64,000 nt of DNA from Chromohalobacter marismortui (GTDB lineage Bacteria > Pseudomonadota > Gammaproteobacteria > Pseudomonadales > Halomonadaceae). The stretch covers positions 558,001-622,000 of the forward strand of contig NZ_SOBR01000002.1 in assembly GCF_004364315.1 (NCBI RefSeq). The letters run 5' to 3'. The notes below the pieces were generated by a model. That model was given only the letters and a program-made list of their open reading frames with translations. It was not told the DNA's origin and did no database searches. Each line of letters begins with the position of its first letter. Positions within the stretch are counted from its first letter, which is position 1. Made by a program: the position numbers and the translations under genes. Shown here piece after piece: positions 16,313-24,276 of this stretch.

Positions 16313-16943
16313 CGCCACCTCCCCCTGCCTTGGGGGCGGTGTCTTGGTGATAGCTGTAGGTGCGCGCCAGCAACGACAGGCGCAGCGTATCGCCATCGTC
16401 AACGGGCACTAGCGAGAAGTCATGCAGGGTGACGATGCGCGGCAAGGCTGACACGTTGGCCAGGAAGGCGGCGATATCGTGATAAGCGCCCCGCACCTGG
16501 ATATCGAAGGGCTGTTCGACGTAGAAGTCTTTGGGCACCGGAGAGCGCAGCTTGATCGACTCGATGGCGAGCTGGTGGTCTTGCGCCGCATCGCTGATGT
16601 CGTCGAGCAACGCGGGCACCTCCGTATCGGTGGGCAGCATCTCCAGCAACGTCTGCATGCGCGCATCGAGCTCCGCCATCTGCATGCGCATCTGCTCTAG
16701 GTTCGCGGCCTGATAAGCGCGGCTCTCGTATTCCTGGAGCAACTGATCTTCGCGTGCCTGCAAGCTCTCGAGAGTCGCCTGGCTAGGCGCGGCGAAGAAC
16801 CACTGGGCAACCCAGAAGACGGCCACAAACAGTGCCACCAGGCATATCGCCTGCAGCAACGCCGGCCACGTACCGGCCTCCTTGAGGTCCAGGTCGCGCC
16901 ATTCGACCTCGCGTAATTGTCGCCACTGTGAGCGCAGACTCAT
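16305..16943 (-). CDS. pilO: Type IV pilus inner-membrane protein PilO
   Basis: A 212-residue bitopic protein: short cytoplasmic N-terminus, one membrane segment (about 27-47, 'ALLQAICLVALFVAVFWVAQ'), a coiled coil, and a ferredoxin-like periplasmic domain ('LRSPVPKDFYVEQPFDIQVRG', 'IVTLHDFSLVP'). It forms heterodimers with PilN. Start and stop both overlap neighbours (pilN by four bases, pilP by eight). Confidence 0.94.
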   Translation of the reverse strand: MSLRSQWRQLREVEWRDLDLKEAGTWPALLQAICLVALFVAVFWVAQWFFAAPSQATLESLQAREDQLLQEYESRAYQAANLEQMRMQMAELDARMQTLLEMLPTDTEVPALLDDISDAAQDHQLAIESIKLRSPVPKDFYVEQPFDIQVRGAYHDIAAFLANVSALPRIVTLHDFSLVPVDDGDTLRLSLLARTYSYHQDTAPKAGGGGDE

Positions 16944-17506
16944 GGCGCCTCCTGTGCATCACGACGTGGCGTTTGCGCCTCGACGCTTAGCTGGAAACGC
17001 TTCACCGCAGCATCCCCCTCGCTCGACTGCACGCTGGAAAGCGCCGGCGTGCCAAACACCGGCGACGCCGCAAGTTGCCGAAGCTGCTCGGAGACACGGC
17101 GGTTGGAGCGTGCCAGGCCACTGAGCTCGAGTCGATCCCCCTTGCGGACCAGACGCTCGTAATACACGCCATCGACCAGCGTCGCCGCCAGTTGGTCGAA
17201 GATGCGCACCGTCTGCGGACGACTGAATTGCAACTCACGAATCAGGCCAATCTGTTCAAGCATCCGCGCGCGCAATGCGCGATAGTCCTTGACCGTGGCG
17301 ATGTCCTGCTCGAGGGCTTGCATGCGACGCTCGATCAGCGCCAGGCGGCCACGCTCGGCATCGATACCGGCCTGATACCAGCGCGCTACTCCCAAGGCGC
17401 ACATCAGCGCCAATACCGCCACACTCAGCAGTCCGATATAGAAACGCCGCGTGCGTCGCTGCCGATGCGCCTCTCGCCACGGCAACAGGTTGATTTCGAT
17501 GCTCAT
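16940..17506 (-). CDS. pilN: Type IV pilus inner-membrane protein PilN
   Basis: A 188-residue protein. The cytoplasmic N-terminal motif 'INLLPWREAHR', which binds the groove of PilM, starts right after the chosen Met at 17506; the start overlaps the pilM stop by four bases (ATGA). One membrane helix (about 24-43) and a coiled-coil/ferredoxin-like periplasmic domain follow. It is PilO's partner in the alignment subcomplex. Confidence 0.95.
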   Translation of the reverse strand: MSIEINLLPWREAHRQRRTRRFYIGLLSVAVLALMCALGVARWYQAGIDAERGRLALIERRMQALEQDIATVKDYRALRARMLEQIGLIRELQFSRPQTVRIFDQLAATLVDGVYYERLVRKGDRLELSGLARSNRRVSEQLRQLAASPVFGTPALSSVQSSEGDAAVKRFQLSVEAQTPRRDAQEAP

Positions 17507-18573
17507 CGCCGCCCCCTCATCGCCAGGCCGCACGCGGTGAGCATGGCCGGCGCATCACTGGCGAGCGCCTGCACATCGACGCGTGACGCCACGCGCATGC
17601 GCTCGAACGGATTGGCCATCACCACCTCTAGTCCGCTTTGTGCCGCAAGCCGTTCACGCAGCCCCGGGATGACACTCGAACCACCCGCCAGCACCAGGCG
17701 TTGAATGTCACGGGGCTTACCCGAGGTATGATAAAGCTGTAGCGAGCGGCCGACTTGCTGAATCAGCATGTCGATGAATGGCATCAGGACTTCATGCTCA
17801 TAATCCTCGGGCAAGCCGCCACGCTTCTTGGCCAGCCCCGCCTCCTCAAGACTCAAGCCATAGCGTTTGCGGATTTCCTCGGTCAGGTGACGCCCGCCCA
17901 GCACGTTATCGCGGGTGTAGGCAATGCGGCCGTCGATCAATACATGGAAAGCGTTCATGTTGGCGCCGATATCGACCAAGGCAACACACGCGCCCGCCTG
18001 GCCGGATGGCGCCTCGTGACGCAGCAGTTCGCTGGCCGCACGCTCCATGGCGAAGGACTCCACATCGACGGCGGCGGGCTCGAGACCGGCGCGGCGAAGA
18101 ACGTCGGCCAGGTGGTCGACGTCCTGCAAACGGCACGCCACCAGCAGGATATCTTGCTGATCAGGATAACGCGCGTTGAGCCCCAGGCGCTGGAAGTCGA
18201 AGGCCACCTCATTGAGCGGGAACGGGATATGGCGCTCGGACTCGAGCTGAATGCGGGCCTCGATTTCGTCGTCACTCAAGGTGACCGGGTACGTCAGCGT
18301 CTTGGTGATAGTGGCACTGGCAGGCACCGCCGCCACCGCACGCCGCGAATGGGGACGCGCATGCTCGACCGCGCGCTTGAGCGTCGCGGCCACCTCGTCG
18401 AGGTCTCGAATGCGCCGTTCCACTACCGCGCCTTCGCGCAACGGACGAACGGCATAGCTGGCGATGCGCTGGCCCATCCCCGCGCGTTCGAGCTCGATCA
18501 GCTTGACGGTGGCCGAGGTGATATCCACCCCCACGAGACCTGGCTGGGACTTTTTAAACCGCCACAATGTCAT
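17503..18573 (-). CDS. pilM: Type IV pilus assembly ATPase-fold protein PilM
   Basis: A 356-residue cytoplasmic actin-like (FtsA-fold) protein that binds the N-terminus of PilN. Seen are the phosphate-1 motif 'GVDITSATVKLIEL', 'VALVDIGANMNAFHV' (phosphate 2) and 'LVLAGGSSVIPGL' (adenosine motif). It is the first gene of pilMNOPQ-aroK-aroB, divergent from ponA with a 280-base shared upstream region, the same divergence as in Pseudomonas and Escherichia relatives. Confidence 0.96.
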   Translation of the reverse strand: MTLWRFKKSQPGLVGVDITSATVKLIELERAGMGQRIASYAVRPLREGAVVERRIRDLDEVAATLKRAVEHARPHSRRAVAAVPASATITKTLTYPVTLSDDEIEARIQLESERHIPFPLNEVAFDFQRLGLNARYPDQQDILLVACRLQDVDHLADVLRRAGLEPAAVDVESFAMERAASELLRHEAPSGQAGACVALVDIGANMNAFHVLIDGRIAYTRDNVLGGRHLTEEIRKRYGLSLEEAGLAKKRGGLPEDYEHEVLMPFIDMLIQQVGRSLQLYHTSGKPRDIQRLVLAGGSSVIPGLRERLAAQSGLEVVMANPFERMRVASRVDVQALASDAPAMLTACGLAMRGRR

Positions 18574-18669
18574 ACCCCTGCGAGATTCATCGGCATGGCA
18601 CGGCGCTCGGTCTCGTCATGCGCCGAGTCAACCCGCTGCCCCACTGCTGGGCAAGCCGTTTTATTGTCA

Positions 18670-18701
18670 GCATGCCACACTATCGTATGAGGCATGCCAC
18701 A
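18670..18701. repeat. Pair of direct repeats in the pilM/ponA promoter region
   Basis: GCATGCCACA occurs at 18670-18679 and again at 18692-18701, 22 bases apart (about two helical turns), in the divergent upstream region. Such spacing suits a regulator bound to one face of the helix. The regulator is unknown. Confidence 0.45.
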
Positions 18702-18853
18702 TTGCGCAAGGTTACATTATGCATACTGCCGTGACAGTCAATTCGCATCAACGCTAGCCCCCATGCAGCTGCGTTCTTATAATACCGACGGCAACGGATT
18801 GCACCACTCATTGCGGCCAGACCGCCACCCGAGACGACGGAAAACGCCTTTTC

Positions 18854-21373
18854 ATGAAGCTTTTCAAACGCTTGTTAACGTCCATCCTATTGCTAATAGT
18901 GTCCTTGGGGCTGGGCTGCGTACTGGCCACTATCGGCGCCGGTATCTACTTCGCGCCGGGGTTGCCCGACGTTCGCCAACTGCAGGGCTTCGAACTGCAG
19001 ACCCCACTGCGCGTTTACACGCGTGACGACAAGCTGATCGGCGAGTTCGGCGCTCAACGCCGTATGCCCGTCAGCTACGACGACATCCCCCAGTCTTATG
19101 TCAACGCCCTGTTGGCCGCCGAGGATGCCAGTTTCTTCGAGCACCCCGGCATCGATCCCAAGGGACTCGCCAGGGCGGCCCTGGAGCTGGCCACCACCGG
19201 CAGCATTCAGTCAGGGGGCAGTACCATCACCATGCAGGTGGCGCGCAACTACCTGCTCACGCTGGATCAAACGTTCACGCGCAAGATCCGCGAAATCCTG
19301 CTGTCGCTGCAAATGGAACAGGTGCTCAGCAAGCAGGACATCCTCGAGCTCTACGTCAACAAGATCTACCTGGGCAATGGCGCCTACGGTATCGGTGCCG
19401 CTGCCAAGAGCTATTACGACAAGCCGCTCGCACAACTCGATCTGCCGCAATTGGCCATGCTGGCGGGACTCCCCAAGGCGCCCTCTGCGCTCAACCCCTT
19501 GAGCAACCCCGAGCGCTCGCTGATCCGCCGCAATTGGGTCTTGCTGCGCATGCGCGAACTGGGCTTCATCGACCCCATTCAGTACCAGGCTGCCGTCAAG
19601 GCGCCGATCACGGCAAATCAGGCGCACTCGCAATATGAAGTCAATGCGCCCTATGTCGCCGAAATGGCGCGTCAATACGCCGTGAATCGCTTCGGCGATA
19701 ACGCCTATACCGACAACATCAAGATCACGACGACCATCGACAGCCGTCTGCAAACCCTCGCTAGAAACGCCCTCGTGAACGGCCTGATCGAATATGACAC
19801 ACGGCATGGCTGGCGCGGCCCGGAAAAAACCGATATTCCTTCGAGCCTGGTGGAAGCTCAGGAAAACACCACTTCCCGGGGTCTCGAGAAAGAACTCTCC
19901 GAATCCCCCGAGGTCATGAAGACCGCACGCCAGGCCGCTAAAAGCAGCGAGCAGACAATCGAAGGTGTCGATGGCGATGTCAGCAACTGGCTCAAGGTGC
20001 TCGATCGCACCCCCACGCTCGGCCCCTTGAAGCCGGGTATCGTGGTGAGCACGGACGGTCGCCAGATGCGAGTACTCACCCGCGATGAGGGCGTGGTCAC
20101 ACTCGGTTGGGACGGCCTCGACTGGGCGCGGGAGTATCACAGTGCCGAATGGCGCGGCAAGGTGCCGGCCAATGCCAGCGCCATCGCGCAACGCGGCGAT
20201 CTGGTTCGCGTGATGCAGACCGATGACGGCGACTGGCGCCTTTCCCAGATCCCCGGCGCCCAGGCCGCCATCGTCATCATGGATCCGCAGACGGGCGCCA
20301 TTCGCGGCCTGCAGGGCGGCTTCAACTTCTCCGCCAGCAAGTTCAACCGCGCCATTCAGGCCAAGCGCCAGGCCGGCTCGATCTTCAAGCCGTTCATCTA
20401 TCTTGCCGCGCTGCACAACGGCATGAGCGCCGCGACCATCATCAACGATGCCCCGGTGGTGATGTCGGACATGGGCGGCAAATGGCGCCCGGAAAATGCC
20501 GAGGGCGAGTTCCGCGGCCCCACCCGCTTGCGCGTCGGGCTCTATGAGTCACGCAACCTGGTGACCATCCGTGTCCTGCAGTCGCTGGGGCTGGACAATA
20601 CGTTGACGTTCCTGGAGAAGTTCGGCTTCAGCAAGCAACAACTGCCGCATGGTCTTTCCTTGGCGCTGGGCAGTGCCTCGCTGACGCCGTTGGAGATGGC
20701 CAATGCCTATGCCGTGCTGGCCAATGGGGGCTTCAAGGTCTCGCCCTGGTACATTCAATCCGTCACCAAAGGCAGCCAGAACAAGCTGGTCGAGGAAGCC
20801 AACCCGGTGGTGGCCTGCAGGGAATGCGCCCCCGACCAGGAGACCGTCGCCCTCAACGGTGAAACCCGCCGCATCGCCGAGCGCGTCGCCAACCCCGAAG
20901 AGATGTACATCATCCGCGACATGATGCGTGACGTCATCGAGAAAGGCACCGGGCGCGGCGCCTTGGATCTCAACCGTGCCGATATCGTCGGCAAGACGGG
21001 GACCACCAACGACCAGCGCGATGCCTGGTTCTCGGGCTTCAACAGCGATCTGGTGGCCACCGTCTGGGTCGGCAAGGACGACAACACCACGACCGGGGAA
21101 TACGGTTCGCAAGCCGCCCTGCCGATCTGGAAGTCGTTCATGGGCCAGGCGCTTCAAGGCCGGCCCGAAAGCATGCCCTCGCGTCCCGATGATATCGTCA
21201 AGGTGCGCATCGACCCCGCGACCGGGCTACGCCTGCATAACGATCAGCCGGGCGGCATGCAGGAAATCTTCCGCGAGAACAACCTGCCCGACTACAAGCC
21301 ACGCTCGATTCAGCCCGAACTCGAGGACAGCAGCGGCTCGCAGGGCACCGGCACCTACGATGCCATTTTCTAA
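18854..21373 (+). CDS. ponA: Penicillin-binding protein 1A (bifunctional transglycosylase/transpeptidase)
   Basis: An 839-residue class A PBP that polymerises and cross-links peptidoglycan. It has an N-terminal cytoplasmic tail and membrane anchor (about 9-33), a GT51 glycosyltransferase domain with 'AAEDASFFEHPGID' and 'GGSTITMQVARN', an OB-like insertion near 420-470 typical of PBP1A, and a transpeptidase domain with catalytic Ser509 in 'SIFKP', an SRN motif ('YESRNLVT') and KTGT at about 714. The start has a weak upstream purine stretch and gives the standard short N-terminus. It is divergent from pilM. Confidence 0.97.
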   Translation: MKLFKRLLTSILLLIVSLGLGCVLATIGAGIYFAPGLPDVRQLQGFELQTPLRVYTRDDKLIGEFGAQRRMPVSYDDIPQSYVNALLAAEDASFFEHPGIDPKGLARAALELATTGSIQSGGSTITMQVARNYLLTLDQTFTRKIREILLSLQMEQVLSKQDILELYVNKIYLGNGAYGIGAAAKSYYDKPLAQLDLPQLAMLAGLPKAPSALNPLSNPERSLIRRNWVLLRMRELGFIDPIQYQAAVKAPITANQAHSQYEVNAPYVAEMARQYAVNRFGDNAYTDNIKITTTIDSRLQTLARNALVNGLIEYDTRHGWRGPEKTDIPSSLVEAQENTTSRGLEKELSESPEVMKTARQAAKSSEQTIEGVDGDVSNWLKVLDRTPTLGPLKPGIVVSTDGRQMRVLTRDEGVVTLGWDGLDWAREYHSAEWRGKVPANASAIAQRGDLVRVMQTDDGDWRLSQIPGAQAAIVIMDPQTGAIRGLQGGFNFSASKFNRAIQAKRQAGSIFKPFIYLAALHNGMSAATIINDAPVVMSDMGGKWRPENAEGEFRGPTRLRVGLYESRNLVTIRVLQSLGLDNTLTFLEKFGFSKQQLPHGLSLALGSASLTPLEMANAYAVLANGGFKVSPWYIQSVTKGSQNKLVEEANPVVACRECAPDQETVALNGETRRIAERVANPEEMYIIRDMMRDVIEKGTGRGALDLNRADIVGKTGTTNDQRDAWFSGFNSDLVATVWVGKDDNTTTGEYGSQAALPIWKSFMGQALQGRPESMPSRPDDIVKVRIDPATGLRLHNDQPGGMQEIFRENNLPDYKPRSIQPELEDSSGSQGTGTYDAIF

Positions 21374-21464
21374 GCGACTCTCCATGGGTGGCCACGCAGG
21401 CCACCCCATGAGCGCGCCAGCTCCCACACCACTGACCGCGAACCGTTATTGAAGGGAGTCCCCC

Positions 21465-22217
21465 ATGCTCGTGTCGCGAGGCTCGCCATGGTTATTGCTC
21501 GTCATGCTGCTCGGCGGCGCGCTCCCGGCCCATGCCGGCCTGTTCTACGCGCCCCCCGCACCGCAAGAAGACACCCCCAGGATGAGTGGCGAGGCCGAAC
21601 TCGGCTATACCCACCTCTCCGGCAACAGCAACAGTCAGACACTACTCGCCAAGGGGCGCCTCACCTGGCTGAGAGGGCGCCATACGTACACCCTGCGCGG
21701 CGAGACACGCAGCGTGCAGGAAAACGACGATACAAGCACCGAACAGTACATGGCGGCCGGCCGCACGCGTTACGAGCTGCAAGGCCCACATTACCTGTTC
21801 GGCTTCGGGCGCTGGGAGAAGGACCGCTTCAGCGGTTACGACTACCAGTTCACCACCATCGGCGGCTATGGTCGTCAGTGGCTCGATGGTCCGACGCATA
21901 TGTTGTCGACGGAATTCGGCCCGGGCTATCGTCACGATGCCTATCAGGATGGCAAGGACGCCGACCTCGGCCTGGCCTATGCCGCGTTCGACTATCGCTG
22001 GAACATCTCGGAGAACGCTTACTTCGAGCAGGCGATCTCTACCGAGGCGGCTGCCCCCAACACCACGACGCGCTCGATCTCGTCGTTGACCGCCCAACTC
22101 AATTCACACCTGGCGCTCAAGATGTCCTATGAGATCAAGAACAACACGGACCCGCCGGACGACGCGTCAGCCAATACCGATCGCACCACCTCGATGTCAC
22201 TGCTTTATAGCTGGTAA
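21465..22217 (+). CDS. DUF481 (YdiY-like) outer-membrane barrel protein
   Basis: A 250-residue secreted protein. A signal peptide ('LLLVMLLGGALPAHAG', cleavage about residue 24) is followed by alternating hydrophobic/aromatic strands ending 'TSMSLLYSW', with a terminal aromatic residue as in outer-membrane beta barrels. Motifs 'GEAELGYTHLSGNSNSQTL' and 'FGFGRWEKDRFSGYDYQFT' are typical of DUF481, whose members are salt- or acid-induced barrels of unknown function. An AGGGAG ribosome binding site precedes the ATG. It lies 91 bases after ponA and may be cotranscribed. Confidence 0.88.
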   Translation: MLVSRGSPWLLLVMLLGGALPAHAGLFYAPPAPQEDTPRMSGEAELGYTHLSGNSNSQTLLAKGRLTWLRGRHTYTLRGETRSVQENDDTSTEQYMAAGRTRYELQGPHYLFGFGRWEKDRFSGYDYQFTTIGGYGRQWLDGPTHMLSTEFGPGYRHDAYQDGKDADLGLAYAAFDYRWNISENAYFEQAISTEAAAPNTTTRSISSLTAQLNSHLALKMSYEIKNNTDPPDDASANTDRTTSMSLLYSW

Positions 22218-22243
22218 GTCCAGCATGCGCCTGTCCACGACCT

Positions 22244-22273
22244 AAAAAGGGCCGCTCCCGGAGCGGCCCTTCC
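22244..22273. terminator. Bidirectional intrinsic terminator
   Basis: Twelve-base inverted repeat AAGGGCCGCTCC / GGAGCGGCCCTT (22247-22271) with an A run on the left (a good U tract for the minus-strand malic enzyme) and a weak TTCCT on the right for the DUF481 gene. It lies between the two convergent genes. Confidence 0.85.
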
Positions 22274-22299
22274 TCGAACATCATGCCCGTTCGACGCAC

Positions 22300-23574
22300 C
22301 TATAGTGGGCCGTAAACGTCCTTGATGCTGGTCAACGGATAGTGAGCCGGATAAGGCTTGCGCGCCACGCCGGTATCCACCGCCGCTTGTGCCACTGCCG
22401 AGGCGACTCGATCAAGCAGACGTGAATCCAGCGGCGTAGGAATGATGTAGCCGCGCCCGAACGCCAGCGACGCGATACCGTAGCCATCCAGCACTTCGCG
22501 CGTCACCGGCTCACGGGCCAAGTCCTTCAAGGCATGCACGGCCGCCACTTTCATTTCTTGATTGATACGCGTAGCGCGCACGTCCAGCGCCCCGCGAAAG
22601 ATGAACGGAAAGCCCAAGACGTTATTGACCTGATTAGGATAATCGGAACGCCCAGTGGCCATGATCACGTCATCGCGCGTCTCGTTCGCCACGTCCGGAT
22701 GAATTTCCGGATCCGGATTGGAGCAGGCAAAGACCACCGGATTCGCTGCCATCCTCTGAAGCTGCTCGGGCTTGAGCAAGTTGGGCCCGGAGAGCCCCAC
22801 GAAAACATCGGCTCCGTCGATGGCGTCATCCAGCGTGCGGCGCGTGGTTTCGGTGGCGAACATCGCCTTGTACTGATTGAGGTCGTCGCGCTCGCTGTGC
22901 ACCACGCCCTTGCGATCGAGCATGAAGATATTCTCGGCGCGCGCACCGCACGAGACCAGCAGCTTCATGCAGGCGATGGCGGCCGCGCCTGCGCCCAGGC
23001 AAACGATCTTGGCTTCTTCGAGACGCTTGCCGGCGATATCCAGCGCATTGAGCAGCCCTGCCGCCGTGACGATGGCCGTACCATGCTGATCATCGTGGAA
23101 GACCGGAATGTTGCACTGCTCGATCAGCGCCTGCTCGATCTCGAAGCATTCCGGCGCCTTGATGTCCTCGAGGTTGATACCGCCCCAGGTATCGGCGATG
23201 CGAGCCACGGTGTCGATGAAGGCCTGCGGGCTTTCGGCGTCGACCTCGATATCCACGGAGTTGATCCCCGCGAAGCGCTTGAACAGCACGCCCTTGCCTT
23301 CCATGACTGGCTTGCTTGCCAACGGACCGAGGTTGCCCAAGCCGAGGATCGCGCTGCCGTCGGAGACCACGGCCACCAGGTTGCCCTTGCCGGTATACAG
23401 ATACGCGTTTTCCACATCCTTGGCGATCTCGCGACACGGTTCGGCTACCCCCGGGCTATAGGCCAGGGCCAGATGTTTCGACGTTTCGGTAGGCTTGGTC
23501 AGTTCGACGGATAATTTGCCGGGAATCGGCTTGGCATGATAGTCCAGCGCTGCCTGTCTTTTTTCGTCACTCAT
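22300..23574 (-). CDS. NAD(P)-dependent malic enzyme
   Basis: A 424-residue decarboxylating malate dehydrogenase (malate to pyruvate + CO2), cytosolic. Signatures include 'LALAYSPGVAEPCREI', the active-site stretch 'FKRFAGINSVDIEVD', 'FHDDQHGTAIVTAAGLLNAL', the nucleotide fold 'IVCLGAGAAAIACMKLL' and 'FACSNPDPEI'. It lacks the C-terminal phosphotransacetylase-like domain of the long MaeB enzymes, so it is the short single-domain type. I chose the Met at 23574 (MSDEKRQAAL); a 56-codon upstream extension is not protein-like. NAD versus NADP preference cannot be read with confidence. Confidence 0.95.
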   Translation of the reverse strand: MSDEKRQAALDYHAKPIPGKLSVELTKPTETSKHLALAYSPGVAEPCREIAKDVENAYLYTGKGNLVAVVSDGSAILGLGNLGPLASKPVMEGKGVLFKRFAGINSVDIEVDAESPQAFIDTVARIADTWGGINLEDIKAPECFEIEQALIEQCNIPVFHDDQHGTAIVTAAGLLNALDIAGKRLEEAKIVCLGAGAAAIACMKLLVSCGARAENIFMLDRKGVVHSERDDLNQYKAMFATETTRRTLDDAIDGADVFVGLSGPNLLKPEQLQRMAANPVVFACSNPDPEIHPDVANETRDDVIMATGRSDYPNQVNNVLGFPFIFRGALDVRATRINQEMKVAAVHALKDLAREPVTREVLDGYGIASLAFGRGYIIPTPLDSRLLDRVASAVAQAAVDTGVARKPYPAHYPLTSIKDVYGPL

Positions 23575-23776
23575 GAGCTTTTTCCAGTCATCTGCATGGA
23601 GGCATGATCGCCAGAATATAGAAAAAGATTCCGCCAAACAACTTAACCCAAGTTCGCGACAGTAAAGGCTTTTAAGCGACCGTTTGAAGCAATTAACAGC
23701 CATTTGCCGAAACTTATGCCTGATTGAGCAGGCATAAAACAAACCTTATCGGAGCGCTCTTTTCGACTTCCAAAAA

Positions 23777-23802
23777 TAAAAAAACCCGCCGGAGCGGGTT
23801 TT
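23777..23802 (-). terminator. Intrinsic terminator of rpmE
   Basis: Stem AAAACCCGC / GCGGGTTTT with loop CGGA, followed on the minus strand by a long T run (from the A tract 23772-23784). It lies 44 bases after the rpmE stop. Confidence 0.9.
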
Positions 23803-23845
23803 CTCGAATGCCGATGCATCACCGGCATATCGGTTCTTGCTGGTC

Positions 23846-24061
23846 TCAGTTGCGCTTGAGCGCTGCACCGAAACGCTTGTTGAAGCGCTCGACACGCCCC
23901 CCCGTGGTCGCCTGCTTCTGCTTGCCGGTATAGAACGGGTGGCACTGTGAGCAGACATCAAGGTAGAAGTCGTCTTTGGCCGTGGAGCCCAGAGAGAAGG
24001 TCGCGCCACAAGAACACGTGGCAGTGACCTTCTTGTATTCGGGATGGATCGCTTGTTTCAT
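23846..24061 (-). CDS. rpmE: 50S ribosomal protein L31, zinc-binding type
   Basis: A 71-residue ribosomal protein of the inter-subunit bridge. The four zinc ligands characteristic of the C+ form are present: C16 and C18 in 'CSCG' and C37 and C40 in 'CSQCHPFY'. It starts '[12 protein letters not shown]', the usual N-terminus. It is a monocistronic gene with its own terminator, divergent from priA. The zinc form is normally replaced by a C- paralogue under zinc limitation; no such paralogue is in the window. Confidence 0.97.
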   Translation of the reverse strand: MKQAIHPEYKKVTATCSCGATFSLGSTAKDDFYLDVCSQCHPFYTGKQKQATTGGRVERFNKRFGAALKRN

Positions 24062-24276
24062 TTTGCCGCCTCACGCTATGGTGCGCCGCCACCTGGTCGA
24101 TGCCAGGCACCGCACACGGGTTGATAAAGATGCAACCGATTGATTCGGCATGCGACCCCGACGATACTCGCCAGGGCCCAACGCCGAAGGGCCGCGCATT
24201 ATAGCAGTGCCATGATATCGCTGAAAAGACGCGTGGCGCCTGCAACGCCATGTGTCACCGCCTTTTCGGAGGACTC

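Noticed and set aside
19211-20416. 401-codon minus-strand frame
   Set aside because: Antisense to ponA; no independent support.
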